Shown here: in pieces, positions 36,641 to 47,956 of the stretch
Numbering within the stretch: the first letter of the stretch is position 1
Layout of the letters: every line of letters starts with the position of its first letter
NCBI GenBank assembly: GCA_016987375.1
Contig: PJRA01000353.1
Location: 214,273 to 278,272 of the forward strand
DNA: 64,000 bases
From: Brachionus koreanus
Taxonomy: Eukaryota > Rotifera > Eurotatoria > Ploima > Brachionidae
Direction of reading: 5' to 3'
Position numbers and translations under genes: made by a program
Notes under the pieces: generated by a model
Told to the model about the DNA's origin: nothing
Seen by the model: only the letters and a program-made list of their open reading frames with translations
The model's database searches: none

Positions 36641-38830
36641 GGTTTATTTATAAGAATTAAAAAATTTAAATTTTTTTTGAAAAATTTAATAGCTCTTCTT
36701 TTATAAAAAGTTTAATTTAATTACTATAATCAAATTTAACTAGAAAAAAAATTTTATTTATTTTGCATAAATGTATAATTTTTTACATCCGAGGGATTTT
36801 CTAAAAGACGGCTTAAGTGTTCATTTATGGCTTTTTATTTTTTAAAATAATAAAACAGGAAATTTTCAGTTTTTTGAGTCATGAGATCTTGAATATCATT
36901 AAATAGATTGAATTGAGTTTTGTTCTTGTATTAATAATATTTTAAAATTTGAGAGGTTTTTAAAACCTTGGTCGATGTCGGTTTTACAACCTCTTGTTTC
37001 TGAGTCAAATGAATAAAAAAGAATTTTAAATTTCGTTGAGATCAAAAGGTATTTAAAAAAATGTCAGTAAAATCATTAAAATGGTCTTATTTTCTTAAAA
37101 ATTCAAATTTAATGTATAAGTGTAGTTTAGTTTAGGTTTTAGTTTAACTAATATTAATTTATAAGCCAGAAATATTAAATCTTTATAACTTCTATAAATA
37201 AGGAAATTCAAAATTACATGTCAATTTTTATTCAATTTGATGAATTGAGTATAAAATTAGTTGTCAGTTAAAAAAAATGTTATTCTTTTATCTTTTTATT
37301 GAAGAATGAGAAAATTTATCTTTATTTAAAAAAGGGTGAAACCAATATAAAAGAAGGTTCTGTTTTATTTCAATTAAGTTTATTTCTAGCTTTTTTAGTT
37401 AATAATAATATTATTTTTTTGGGCAAAATATTGAGAGTTAATTTTTTTTATTAAAAACTATTAATTTAAATAAAATTTTTATTTTATTTTTAAATTTTTT
37501 ATTTCAAAAACTAAAAGCTACTCCGAAAAAAATTCCTCTTATTTTAATCTCAAGAGTTTTAAGCTTAGGAAATAAACTAAAAAAGATTTCATTTATTTAA
37601 AAAAGATTTTTATTGACAAAAGGAAGATTTTTTTTACCGAAAAAACGAAAAAACTAAATATTGTAAATTTTAATTTGCTAATTTAATTAGCTATTATTTA
37701 CAATTAATTTAAGAATAAATTTTAAAAAAGCTTTGCTTTCTGAAAAATTTTATTAAAATTATTCAAAATTTATAAAAGATTTGGAAAAAAATTTCATTAA
37801 AAATATACATTAATTTAAAATCGTTTTATTTAAGATAAACTTTTTGAAAATAAATTTTTACAAGAATAGAGTTATAATTAAAATACTTGCATTTGAAAAT
37901 GAGTGTTTGTTATTTTTAATCTATTTTTAAATTTAAGTTCTTAAATAGGCAACTCTTGCAAACAACACCTTTGTAAAAAGAAAAAAATTAATCCCTTACA
38001 TGCTAGAAAAAAATAATCATGTTCAATTTTCTAATGAATAAAAAATTCTACACCTAAAAAGCACTCATTACTCTAGATAAAAAAAAAAACTGGTAATGTT
38101 ATTGAAGAGAAGATTAGAACCTAAAAGAAATTTAGTTTTTAATATTTAAAAGTGAGATTACGTAAAAAAATTGAAAAACAACTTTTTATCAAGTCAATTT
38201 GTAAATTAAAAAAAACTTTTTTTATTCTTTTTAAAAATTTATCAATGAAAATTTTTTAACAAATATTGATTTTTATCAAGATGAATAATAAAATAGAATA
38301 ATGCATAATTTTTTTTATTTAAAATAAATTTTAATAATAATGATTAATAATAATTTGAATCATTTCTTTTTTTACTTTTCAGTAAACATAAAAAACTTGC
38401 TTTAGAATTAGTTATTAATAAATTTTCTAAATGAGTGATATATGAGACAAAAATTTAATTGAATTAAATTTTTTCACATCATATTTTACGCCATTGAACC
38501 TTTTCAAATTAACAAAATTAAAAAAAAAAACATCTTTTTTGTTCTAAAGAATTCATCTATTTTTTTGAAAATTATTATTCATTTGATGAATATTCAGTAA
38601 TGATTTTCTAAAGAATTTAGAGGAAAAAATTAAACAAGCATCCTGATTTTATAAGCTTGGTTGTTATTTAAGAGACTTGTCATAGATCACGTTTTAACGT
38701 CTTTATTTTTTTTAAAAATTTATGTAATAATTTCCATTTTAATTAATAATTGTGTAGCTGTTATATAAAAATACATTCATTTGATATTAATCAAAAGTAT
38801 GAGTTTTTAAATTTCGAAACTAAAACCTTC
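36641..38830. other. intergenic between U2 and gene B
   Basis: A/T-rich sequence in which I saw no exon, RNA or repeat until the TATA box of gene B. Confidence 0.45.
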
Positions 38831-38836
38831 CGAGAA

Positions 38837-38845
38837 TATAAAAAG
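38837..38845 (+). promoter_or_regulatory. TATA box of CD36-family gene B
   Basis: TATAAAAAG lies 39 bases before the gene B ATG (38876), predicting a 5' UTR of only about 10 bases. A similar TATATATAAG lies at about 51983-51993, roughly 40 bases before the gene D start on the minus strand. Confidence 0.5.
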
Positions 38846-38875
38846 GGAGCAATTTAACCATTTATTCGAAAAAAA

Positions 38876-40667
38876 ATGTTACCAGCCTTCAGTTTTGTTA
38901 GGTGTAGTATTGTTTTAATAATTATATTGGGTGTTTTTTTACTAATATCTGCAATTGGATCTTATTTATTTTCTCAATCGCTTATGAACAAAAAAATACA
39001 TGAAGTTAGTATATTAATCTATTTATTTTTAAAAAGAAAATTTATATTTTTTCCAAATTTAAACTAGAATGTTAAACTAACAAACGAATCTAAAGCTTTT
39101 AAGTTTTGGCTTAATCCCCCTGCATCTATTTATCGAAAATATTTTTTTTTTGATATTGTCAATTCAGAACAATTTCTTAATGGTGCCAAACCAAAATTGG
39201 TTCAAAGGGGACCTTACACTTATAAAGAAAAATGGGAAAAAGGGAATGTTAATTTTATTGACGAAGAACATATTGAATATGCTCCTATATCGACCTTATA
39301 CTTTGAACCTTCTATGTCTGTTGGAAATGAATCAGATTTGATATCTTTTCTCAACATTCCAGCTGCAGTAAATAAAGCATGAAATTCTTAGATAAAAATC
39401 TAAAATCATTTCTTTCTATTTTTAGTCTATGATTGACCAAATAATATCGGGAAAGTTTGATTTCTTTGGAGCTTCATTTGCAAACACTATTTTGAATCAT
39501 TTAGAGACAAAGCTAGTGATAAAAAGAACAATTAAAGAATTAATATCAGGATATGATGACCCTTTGATGGATTTAGCGTCAGATTATATGCCAGATATAA
39601 TCAAAGGTGAAAAATTCAACTTAATGAATGGAAAAAATGGAACACAGTGGCAAAAATTTATTATAAATTCTGGAGTTTATGACCCATTAAATGTGGGAAA
39701 AATCGTTAGTTGGAATGGATTAAAGTAGATTTTTCTAGTGTGATTATAATACGAAAAAATTATAAAAATTCTTTTAAATTTAAAGAAAATTAAATTATTG
39801 GAACAGCGAAAAAGCTAATCAAATCTCAGGTACTGATGGCACATTTTATCCACCTTATTTGAATCGGAGTAGTATAATTGAATCGTACAGTCCAGAAATG
39901 TGTCGATCTTATGGTCTTCAATACTTGCGGGATAACCAAATAAATGGAGTTAAGACTTATGATTTTCATTTTCCTTCAGATTTGTTTTCAGCATCAAAAC
40001 TTGAACAAGAAGGCTTTTGTGATGGAAAATGCTTGGGTAATGGAGTATTGAACATAAGCAATTGCTATGGTGGAGTATCTGGATTCATCTCACAGCCTCA
40101 TTTTCTAAATGCAGATGAAAAATTTATTCAATCAATAAACGGACTAGAGCCAAATAAAGAGATCCATGATTTTTTGATACATTTTGAACCTGTAATTAAA
40201 AAGATATTTATTTCTGAAATCAATTTTTTTATTTAAAATACATTTTATTTAACAAGACAACTGGAGTTCCTGTAGCCGGAAATGTACGACTTCAAATAAA
40301 TTTTTACTTAGAACCAAATCAAGATATAGAGTGAGAAAGAAAATTTTTAAAATTGAATAAACTTTAATTTTTAAATTTTATTTTAAGTTTGCTTAAAAAT
40401 ATTCAGCCAGTTTTGTTACCAGTTATATGGTTCGACGAAGAAATTAAGCTCGATTCGCAAACAACTGAAGAACTTTCAAAAGTTGCTTTTTATGTCAGAC
40501 TTGTGACGATAATTCCCGTTTCAATGGTCTCAACTGGAATTCTTTTAATTTTAGTATCGAGTTTTTTCTTGCTCAGAAATTCTAGAAACCAACTAAATAA
40601 TAAAAATGCCAAGAAAAAAATTTATCTAGCAGAAGAAGCAAGATTGTTTACCAATGAACAAAATTGA
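38876..40667 (+). CDS. CD36/LIMP-2/SCARB family receptor, gene B
   Basis: Six exons (38876-39004, 39068-39367, 39426-39724, 39786-40191, 40257-40330, 40388-40667), all with GT-AG ends and introns of 57-65 nt, give 495 aa. There is an N-terminal membrane segment (about residues 11-33), the loop, and a C-terminal segment near residues 443-468 with a basic tail. Hallmarks: WLNPP, QRGPYTYKEKWEK, LYFEPSMSVGNESD, SGYDDPLMDL, DGTFYPPY, EMCR, FCDGKCLGNGVLN, SQPHFLNADEKF. Exons here are fused compared with A, C, D and F, which have eleven. Exons 4-6 are nearly identical to those of gene E, whereas exons 1-3 are only moderately similar. An AATAAA follows about 60 bases after the stop. Confidence 0.87.
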
Positions 40668-42371
40668 TTTTTAAAGAGTCTCATTTTTTTTTATGTAAAT
40701 AATTTAATATTTCTTGTTTAATTTTAAAAATAAATTATTGTTTGTTTATAGTACTTTTTATTAATTAAAATGAAACGAATAGCTAATTATAGTTCGAAAA
40801 ATAAGAACTAATTAAAATATTTTAGGCAAAGCTTGGTTTCGATGATATGTATGAAAAGCATAATAAGGTATTAATTCACTTTATTTTTTTTGTATTTGTT
40901 TTAAAGAAAATTTTTAAGCATTTATTTTTATTCAAATTTCTTATTTTTTTATAAAATAATTTAATTTTTCAAAACATTATAAATTAATTCAAATAAGTCA
41001 CTTAAACAGCTTTTTTTGAGTTCAATTAAACAATCAAAAAATTAAAAAGAAATTGAAAATTTTGAATTATTTATGAAGCCTTAAGGAAATTTTCCTTAAT
41101 TAATTGACTACCTATTTAAAATAAAATTTATTAATTTTATGAACGCTAATTTCTTTGAAAATAGTTTCAAAAGGTATTATAACATGTTTAAATGCTAAAG
41201 AAGAAAAAAACAAAAATCACTTTGGGCAAAAAAATAAATATACTTGAAAAATTCTTAAAAAATGCTTGAACTTTAATAATTTTTAATTTATAAAGATTTA
41301 AGTTTAAAAGAAATTTTGGTCAAACTATCTTTTGAAAAAACTTGATTTGTTATTTAAAGTGGTTTTGTGAAATTTGGTACAAAATAAACAAAAAAAATAA
41401 AAAAAAATGCTAAAAAATCTAAAAAATTTTTTTCTGAAGGCTTATAATTAGTTCTGTAANNNNNNNNNNNNNNNNNNNNNNNNNNNNNNNNNNNNNNNNN
41501 NNNNNNNNNNNNNNNNNNNNNNNNNNNNNNNNATTTTTCTAATAGTGCAACTTTGAATGCTGCACCAAGCTGCATTTACAGAACTTGCTTTTGACTTTAG
41601 AGAGAAAAGTTAATATTAAGTTAATTTTTAACATTTGTTCTGTTCAATTGTAAATTTCGCAAAACCTCTTTTTTAAAAATTGTAATAAAATTTTATAAGA
41701 TAGTTTTTAAAAAATGAAGCATTTAGTTTTTAATTCTCTAAAAAATTTATTTAATTTTCAGAAAAAATGTTTAATTTATCTTCATAACTAAATTTGAATT
41801 TTTTATTTAAAAATCATTCATACATTTCTTCTTGGGTTTCTTTGGAAACAATAAAAAATATTTTTTGAATTATCCATTTTATACTGCACCATATATGGAG
41901 CAGAGGAGAAACTCTATAAATGATTCTTTATTATTTATTTATATAAAAAAAATACTCAAATTCGGCCTTTATCTCAAAACAGAAAAACAATGTCTTAAAA
42001 ATTCGATTTATAAATAAAAACTTATAGTTTATGCTGTATCTGTCTGTGTTGATTATTTAGCTATGAATTATATTTAAAAATATGCTCGACTAGGTTTATT
42101 GAAATTTTGATTCTTAGTTTGAATATACAATTCGTGACTCTACTAAGTTGAAATTTTGATTTTATACACCATTGAATTATTAACAACTAAAAAGATTACC
42201 TGACAGAAGATAAACTTTAAAAAAATCATTTTTTAGAAAATTTTTTATTATTTAAAAATTTTTTATTACACATATTTTATTTGATAGTTATTGCTTTATT
42301 AACTAAATACATTAAACAGTAAATAAAATACTAAAATAATTACAAAAAAATTCAAATCAAATGCTTAATTT
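40668..42371. other. convergent intergenic region of genes B and C, with a gap
   Basis: Holds the 3' ends of gene B (+) and gene C (-) and an unsequenced stretch. At 40826-40867 there is a 42-base, exon-like piece (AG before, GTATTA after) reading AKLGFDDMYEKHNK, of unknown identity. Nothing else was recognised. Confidence 0.4.
41460..41532. other. assembly gap (73 N)
   Basis: The gap is flanked by AGTTCTGTAA on the left and TTTACAGAACT about 40 bases to the right of it, an inverted pair. It may therefore lie in a palindrome or TIR element that failed to assemble. Confidence 0.9.
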
Positions 42372-45158
42372 TTAGATATTTAGACTATTTTCATGTTTAA
42401 ATCTAATCCGTTCGGTTAATGAAGATTGATTTTCTAGAACTTTTTTCTTCTAAATAGAATTCAAATTTAAAATTTAATTTAATCATTTTATCAGTTTTAC
42501 CTTTGTATCTTTTTTTTTTATTCGATTTAATGTTTTTGTTTTTGGTATTAACAAAATCAAAACAAATGATAAGCCAACAAAAAATAACACAAGTGGCAAA
42601 TAATTAATCACTTTGAAAGCAAGCCTTAGATAATTTAATTTATCATTTATCTTCTTGTCGAGGCAAATTTTCTTAAATGTAAAAAAATTAATGGTTTTAA
42701 AATTTTTTTAAATCTTATCTTAGAAAAGATTTTTCAAGAACTTTCAAGAGATACTTTATAACTTGAATTACAAAAAGACTTTCAATTCATTTATTTTCGT
42801 TTTTAATAAAAAAAAAAAACTACTTACTTCATCAAACCAAAAAAATGGAAAGAGCACTGGATTAATGTTTTTTACAATGCTAAAAATGAATGAATATATA
42901 TAAATATCAAAAAAAAATTCCTACTCAATATTTTTATTTCTATGCAAAAAAATATTTATTTGTAGGCGAACATTTCCTTCAATTGGCACACCAGATAGCT
43001 TTTGAAAAAAATTTAAAAAAAATTAGATTCAATTATTAACTTTACTGGTTCATAATGAAAAATGAAATCATGTTTATCTTTATCAGGCTTTAAGCCAACT
43101 ATTGATTTAACAAATTTTTCTTCAGCATTCAAAAAGTGTGGCTGAGATAAAAAACTTGAAATTCCTTCAATAATCTTTAAAATGAAAAACAAAAAAATTC
43201 TTAAAAATACCCGAGGGGACAAAAACAGGCAAAAAACACTGTTTAAACGCTGTTTAAACGTGAGCGTTTAAACGAAATAAAAACAGACCATAAACGGGGG
43301 TAAAACAGCCAGAAAAAAAAAATTTATTATTTTTGTCTAAAAAAAAGAATAAAGACAAGAATTTAGACAAATTTAGTCATAAATAGTTAAATTAAAATAA
43401 AATCTTACATAAAAAAATTCAACATATTTTTCAAAAATATTGTAAAGTAGTGTGTCTTTTATGCGTTTTTAGGTGTTTAAATAGTGTTTATGAGTGTTTG
43501 AGGTGTTTTTTTACAGTTTTTATTATTAAGAAATATTTTAATTATTATTTTAAAATTAATATTAAATATTAAAACAAATAATTTGATTATTTAAAATCAT
43601 TCCTGAATAATAAACATGCTTAATTTGTTTTTGAAGTCCTAAAAACGGGATAAAAACAGGCTTAAAATGTATTTGGCGCGTCAAAAAAGGCTTAAAAACT
43701 TTCTAAATGAAATATTTTGTTTTGTTTATAAAGTGTTTTTCGCTCGTTTTTTTGGCCCAAAAACGCTCACGTTTCAAACGCAAAAAAACAAAGCGAAAAC
43801 GCCCAAAAAACAGCTACCAAACGCCGTTTAAACAGCGTTTAAACAGTGTTTTTTGCTTGTTTTTGTCCCCTTGGGTAAAAATTACCGTCTTTACATCTAC
43901 TTAAATTGAATACCCCATTTCCGTGACACTCTTTTTCAATAAATCCTTCTTTTTTCATATTAGAACAAGAAAATATATCTTGAGGTAAATGAAAATCATA
44001 AGTTGGCTTTCCATCAATTAAATTGTCTTTTAAATATATCATTGAGTATGATCTAAAAAATTTTTAGAAGATTAATTTAGCCTCATTCAATTAGAAAAAA
44101 AATTTACCTGCACATTTCTGGGTTAAATATATAAATATTTTGATCACGCTTCATATTTGGTGGATTGAAGCTTCCGTCAGTTCCTTTTATTTCGTTTGCT
44201 CGCTCACTATTCCAATATTCAAGTTTGCTAATTTTCAAATTAATTGTTAGAATAAAATATTGAATAAACAATTTGTTTATACTTTTTATCATTCCAAGAA
44301 ATAACTTTTGCTATATTATTTGGATTACTTGCTCCAGTATCGACAAATATTGTTGGTCGAACTGTACCATTCTTTAAAAAAAAAGAACATTTCACCAATT
44401 TGCCAAAATATATTTCCAAAATTAGATAGTTTTACATTTAAAAAAATACCGAATTTTTCATCTGGAACTTTTTCAGGTAAAGCTACTCTAGCCAAATGCA
44501 TCAATGGATCGTAATAGCCCGAAATGATATCTTTTATTGATAAAGTTACAAAAAGATTCGTTTCAAAATGGTCAAATAGAAAATCAATTGGCAAAAATTG
44601 ATTCATTCTTAAGCTCTTTTCAACAAATCCCTTAAACAAATTAATAGAATAAAACTCCATGAGATTTATTTTATTTACTGCAAATGGCACATTCAGTACT
44701 GTAAGAATATCAGACTCGTTTCCTATTGATAAAGATGGCTCAAAATAAAGGCTATAGATTGGATTGTATTTTAATTTGTTTTTTCCAATGAACTCAATGT
44801 TGCGTTTTTCTATAATATCCCGATAAACATATGGTCCACGTTCTATAAGCACTGGTTTGGCACCATTAATAACTTCATTTGGATTTTGTACATGGAAAAA
44901 ATAAAATTTTCTATAAAAGCGAATTGGTGGACTAGACCAAATTTCTAATCTACTTGTGTTTGGTCTAAGTATTTGATACTAAAATGCGAAATTATGGAAA
45001 AAAACTTAATAAAAATTTGACAAAGTTCGAACCTGTTGGTAATTTTCAATTAAAAAAACTTCGCCATAAAAAAATATAATTACAGATGTAAAAATAAACA
45101 ATCCACTTGTTAGTAGAGTAATATTTTTTATCAATTTGGAACTGAAAGACAGCATCAT
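42372..45158 (-). CDS. CD36/LIMP-2/SCARB family receptor, gene C
   Basis: Eleven exons (45158-45033, 44978-44679, 44630-44436, 44371-44283, 44227-44108, 44052-43886, 43164-43046, 42998-42925, 42879-42828, 42671-42501, 42449-42372) stay in one frame and give 496 aa. Exons 2 and 4-9 have exactly the same lengths as in gene A, its closest relative here. The protein has an N-terminal membrane segment (about residues 13-32) and a C-terminal one in exon 10. Hallmarks: WSSPP, IERGPYVYRD, YFEPSLSIGNESD, SGYYDPLMHL, DGSFNPP, EMCR, CHGNGVFNLSRC, SQPHFLNAEEKF. The start could be 45158 or the next Met at 45155. Intron 6 (43885-43165) is enlarged to 721 nt by a 666-bp TIR element. Confidence 0.85.
43210..43875. 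mobile_element. 666-bp MITE with 51-bp TIRs in gene C intron 6
   Basis: The terminal 51 bases at each end (43210-43260 and 43825-43875) are inverted copies with two mismatches. They start CCCGAGGGGACAAAAACAGG / CCCAAGGGGACAAAAACAAG and contain repeated GTTTAAACG motifs. The dinucleotide TA flanks both ends (43208-43209, 43876-43877), consistent with a TA target-site duplication as in Tc1/mariner-type elements. The interior has no transposase frame, so it is non-autonomous. Removing the element and one TA leaves a 53-nt intron. Confidence 0.85.
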
Positions 45159-45605
45159 TAAGAGTGATACTCAGAAAAATAAAATTTAAAAAAATTTATG
45201 TCTTAATTTGATAAGATTTTTAAATAAAAAGAAAAAATTTAAGTCAGCTGACAGTTTAGACTAAAAAAATAAATGGGGTCATAATATATGTTTTAAAAAA
45301 CAGTAGTATTTTGATTTAGAAAACAAGCAAAAATTAAAATTTAAATTATTTTCAATAATGAATATAGACATTTTGATATAATTTCTTATCTACAAATGTT
45401 ACATTCATTTTATTCTTTAGTTTAATTTATCCAAATTTTTTTTATGAAATTTTATATAAAATAAAAGAAAATTTTCTAAAAAAAAACTAAATATTAAATT
45501 AAAAATTCATTTTAAACATATTAAAAGTACATTTTTTATAGTCAAAAAAAATAATATCCACATTTTATTCATTTTAATTATCTTTTTAATAAAAATTGAT
45601 AAATA

Positions 45606-45942
45606 GTTCGATCGATTATGCTGAACCAAAAGTTAAGACATGCCTTTGGACCATGCACAAAAGTAACATCCCACCCATGCTTTAACTTTGAGAGCATTCT
45701 CTAATAGCGTAATTACGCGTTTTGGTCCGCATCAAATACTGAAAGTCTTACTGAGTCATCAAGACTCGATTTTAAAGTAAAAAATAAAAAATAATTTTTT
45801 GATATTTTTATTTTTCTTAATCTTTGGTACTGCACCAAATGCATAATTCAAAAATGTTATTTTTTTTTTGAACAATATTAAAGCATGGGCGAGATGTACT
45901 TTGGTGCATCGTCTTAACATGTGGTGCAGCATAATCGAACGA
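45606..45942. mobile_element. 337-bp MITE with long imperfect TIRs
   Basis: The left end contains TCGATTATGCTGAACCA, AGTTAAGAC, ATGCACAAAAGTA and CCCATGCTTTAA. The right end carries the inverted counterparts TTAAAGCATGGGCG, TACTTTGGTGCATCGTCTTAA and GGTGCAGCATAATCGA. The arms are about 65-80 bases with one ~14-base length difference. The interior (about 180 bases) is A/T-rich with no frame. It lies just beyond the 5' end of gene C. Confidence 0.65.
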
Positions 45943-46214
45943 GGGAATATGGTACTTATTTTATTTTCATAAAATATTTGATAACAGAAAATATCAAATG
46001 ATATGTGACAAGTTAATTTTCAGTACTGTATATGATAAAAAGATATGTGTTTTGGAATTTTTAAAAGATTGATTGAAGAATTATAAAAATTAAAAAGTTT
46101 TTTGATAGATTCTAAGACAAGTCAGTAGTTTTTGAGTGATGGGATTCGTCATCCATCATCTAACCAGCTAATATTTCATGTGGGAGTTCGGTATTTCATG
46201 ATGCTAGTATCCTC

Positions 46215-47290
46215 TTTGGGAAGTTTTTTAAAATATAATAATAATAATAATAATGATAAGCTACAGCAGGATACCTGCGGAGCGAGACTAGCTTTAGTCT
46301 GGCTATGGTAGCTATAAGAAAAAAAAATAAATCCGAGTGAAAAAGTTATAATTAGTCCGAGTTGAATTTAGTTATCCAGGTCTATACATATACATATTAG
46401 CAGTTCATTTATTTCAAGTAAAATTTTTTTTTATTTTTTTTCTTTCTTTTTTCCACTTCTCTTTTCTTTTTCTCATATTTTTATTCAGATGTTAAATTTA
46501 ATTTAGAATATCCGTAAGCCTTCTCGGTGGCTAACTTGCAGTATCAGGCCAGCATCCCAGCCCTAGCAACCGCGGACTCATCAATGCTATGCCAGGTTCC
46601 TTAAGTAGATCCACTATCGCTAATTTGTCATCTTCTTCAATATCCAATTTGTTATCATTTTTGGATTATTCAATTCCACTTATTATAATATAGCTTGCCT
46701 TATTTTCTTTCGCTTTAGTTTCTCTCGATACTTCCTCAATAATAGCTATGTCGTAATTGCTGTTTTTGCCTTTGGACTTGAAAAGATCGCTTAGAAGAAA
46801 TTTGTTGCTAATCGAAGATTGATTCCCTTTTTCTTGAATAGATGCGTTAGGTTCACTATCCATTGTTGTATTGTTTATTCGTATATCATCCAATCTGGTT
46901 GTCAGTTCGGATATTTTTTTCTGTAACTTCTGCATCTCACTCAATTTCCTTCTTCTCCAATTCATCTAGTCTCTTAAAAAATTTATCAAGAAGCTGTTTA
47001 TTTTTCATAATCTTGTTTGATAGATCTTCTATAACGCGATCTTGTGACTTGAAAATCCATTCGAGGTCCTCAAGCACTGTGATTCTGTTTTTCAACATTA
47101 TAAATTCAGATATCTCAACATATCGAGGCTGTTCAGGACTTTGATCGGGACTAGTCTTAAATTTAGGCCTTTTAGAGGTCTCTGATATCATACAAACATG
47201 TTGTTGTCTTGTGTTTTGAGGGGTCCATTGCAAGGTAGACCCAGTGTTTATGAAGTTTTCTTCCATAATTTATGTTAATATTTTTTTTCA
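46215..47290 (-). mobile_element. internally deleted LINE with ORF1 remnant and ATT tail
   Basis: On the minus strand the element runs from an ORF1 start (47266) to a (TTA)n/(ATT)n tail at about 46250-46220. ORF1 is broken by a one-base frameshift where frames 47266-46937 and 46965-46666 overlap. The protein is mostly coiled coil (LEDLEWIF...IEDLSNKIMKNKQ and then MQKLQKKISELTTRL) and is followed by KASYIIISGIE, like the start of the RNA-binding domain of LINE ORF1 proteins. After a stop, further homologous-looking text continues to about 46500. No ORF2 (endonuclease/RT) lies between it and the tail, so the copy is truncated internally. Confidence 0.55.
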
Positions 47291-47399
47291 AAATTTTTTA
47301 TCTACTTTTTGATTTTTTATATATCTCCTTATAAAATTGAGTTTAAAGTAAATTATTAAACATTGTTTAAAATTATACTAATAAAAAAAAAAAACTCCT

Positions 47400-47553
47400 T
47401 TATTTTTAGATTCTTTGTAAAATTTTTTTAGAAAATTTAAAAAAGCCCTCTCAAATTATTTTATAAACAAAAAAATTAAAAATGTTTTGAAATATTGCAC
47501 AAAAAATCTAAATATATGAAAATCTAAAAATCTAAAATTATTTTTATTTTGCT
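47400..47553. repeat. second copy of the gene G intron repeat
   Basis: About 150 bases resembling the right two thirds of the TIR element at 52457-52647: both contain an AGAAAATT..AAA..CTCT.TCAAATTATTT segment, then TTGCACAAAAA, and end in TAAAATTATTTT.ATTTTGC. This makes it a dispersed element rather than a private feature of that intron. Confidence 0.5.
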
Positions 47554-47956
47554 TATTTGAAAGGTTAGCAAACAAGGAGAGCGAATACTAAATGTCTGAC
47601 CTGAGAATGAGCTGGTTAGATCTGCTCTCGTCAAATACAAGCATTTTTAACTTTATGTAGTATAAACTGTTGGTTTTGATGGTTGCGACCGAATAATTTA
47701 ATTTAGGAAGCACTTTAAATTTTTTTTGATTCAGCATTACCTATTTTTGATCTCAAAATCAAAATTCAAAAAATAACTTTTCGAAAATTTCACTCTGAAA
47801 TGAATGGCCATCATCCTAATTATTTTAATTTAGAAAAGAAAAATATTTTTTCGATCCGTTATCTTTGTAAATTGTTTATCTAAAAAATTTTAAAAAATTC
47901 TATTAAATTTAATCTTTTTATATTCAAAATAATAACAAAATAAAAATTAAAAAAAT

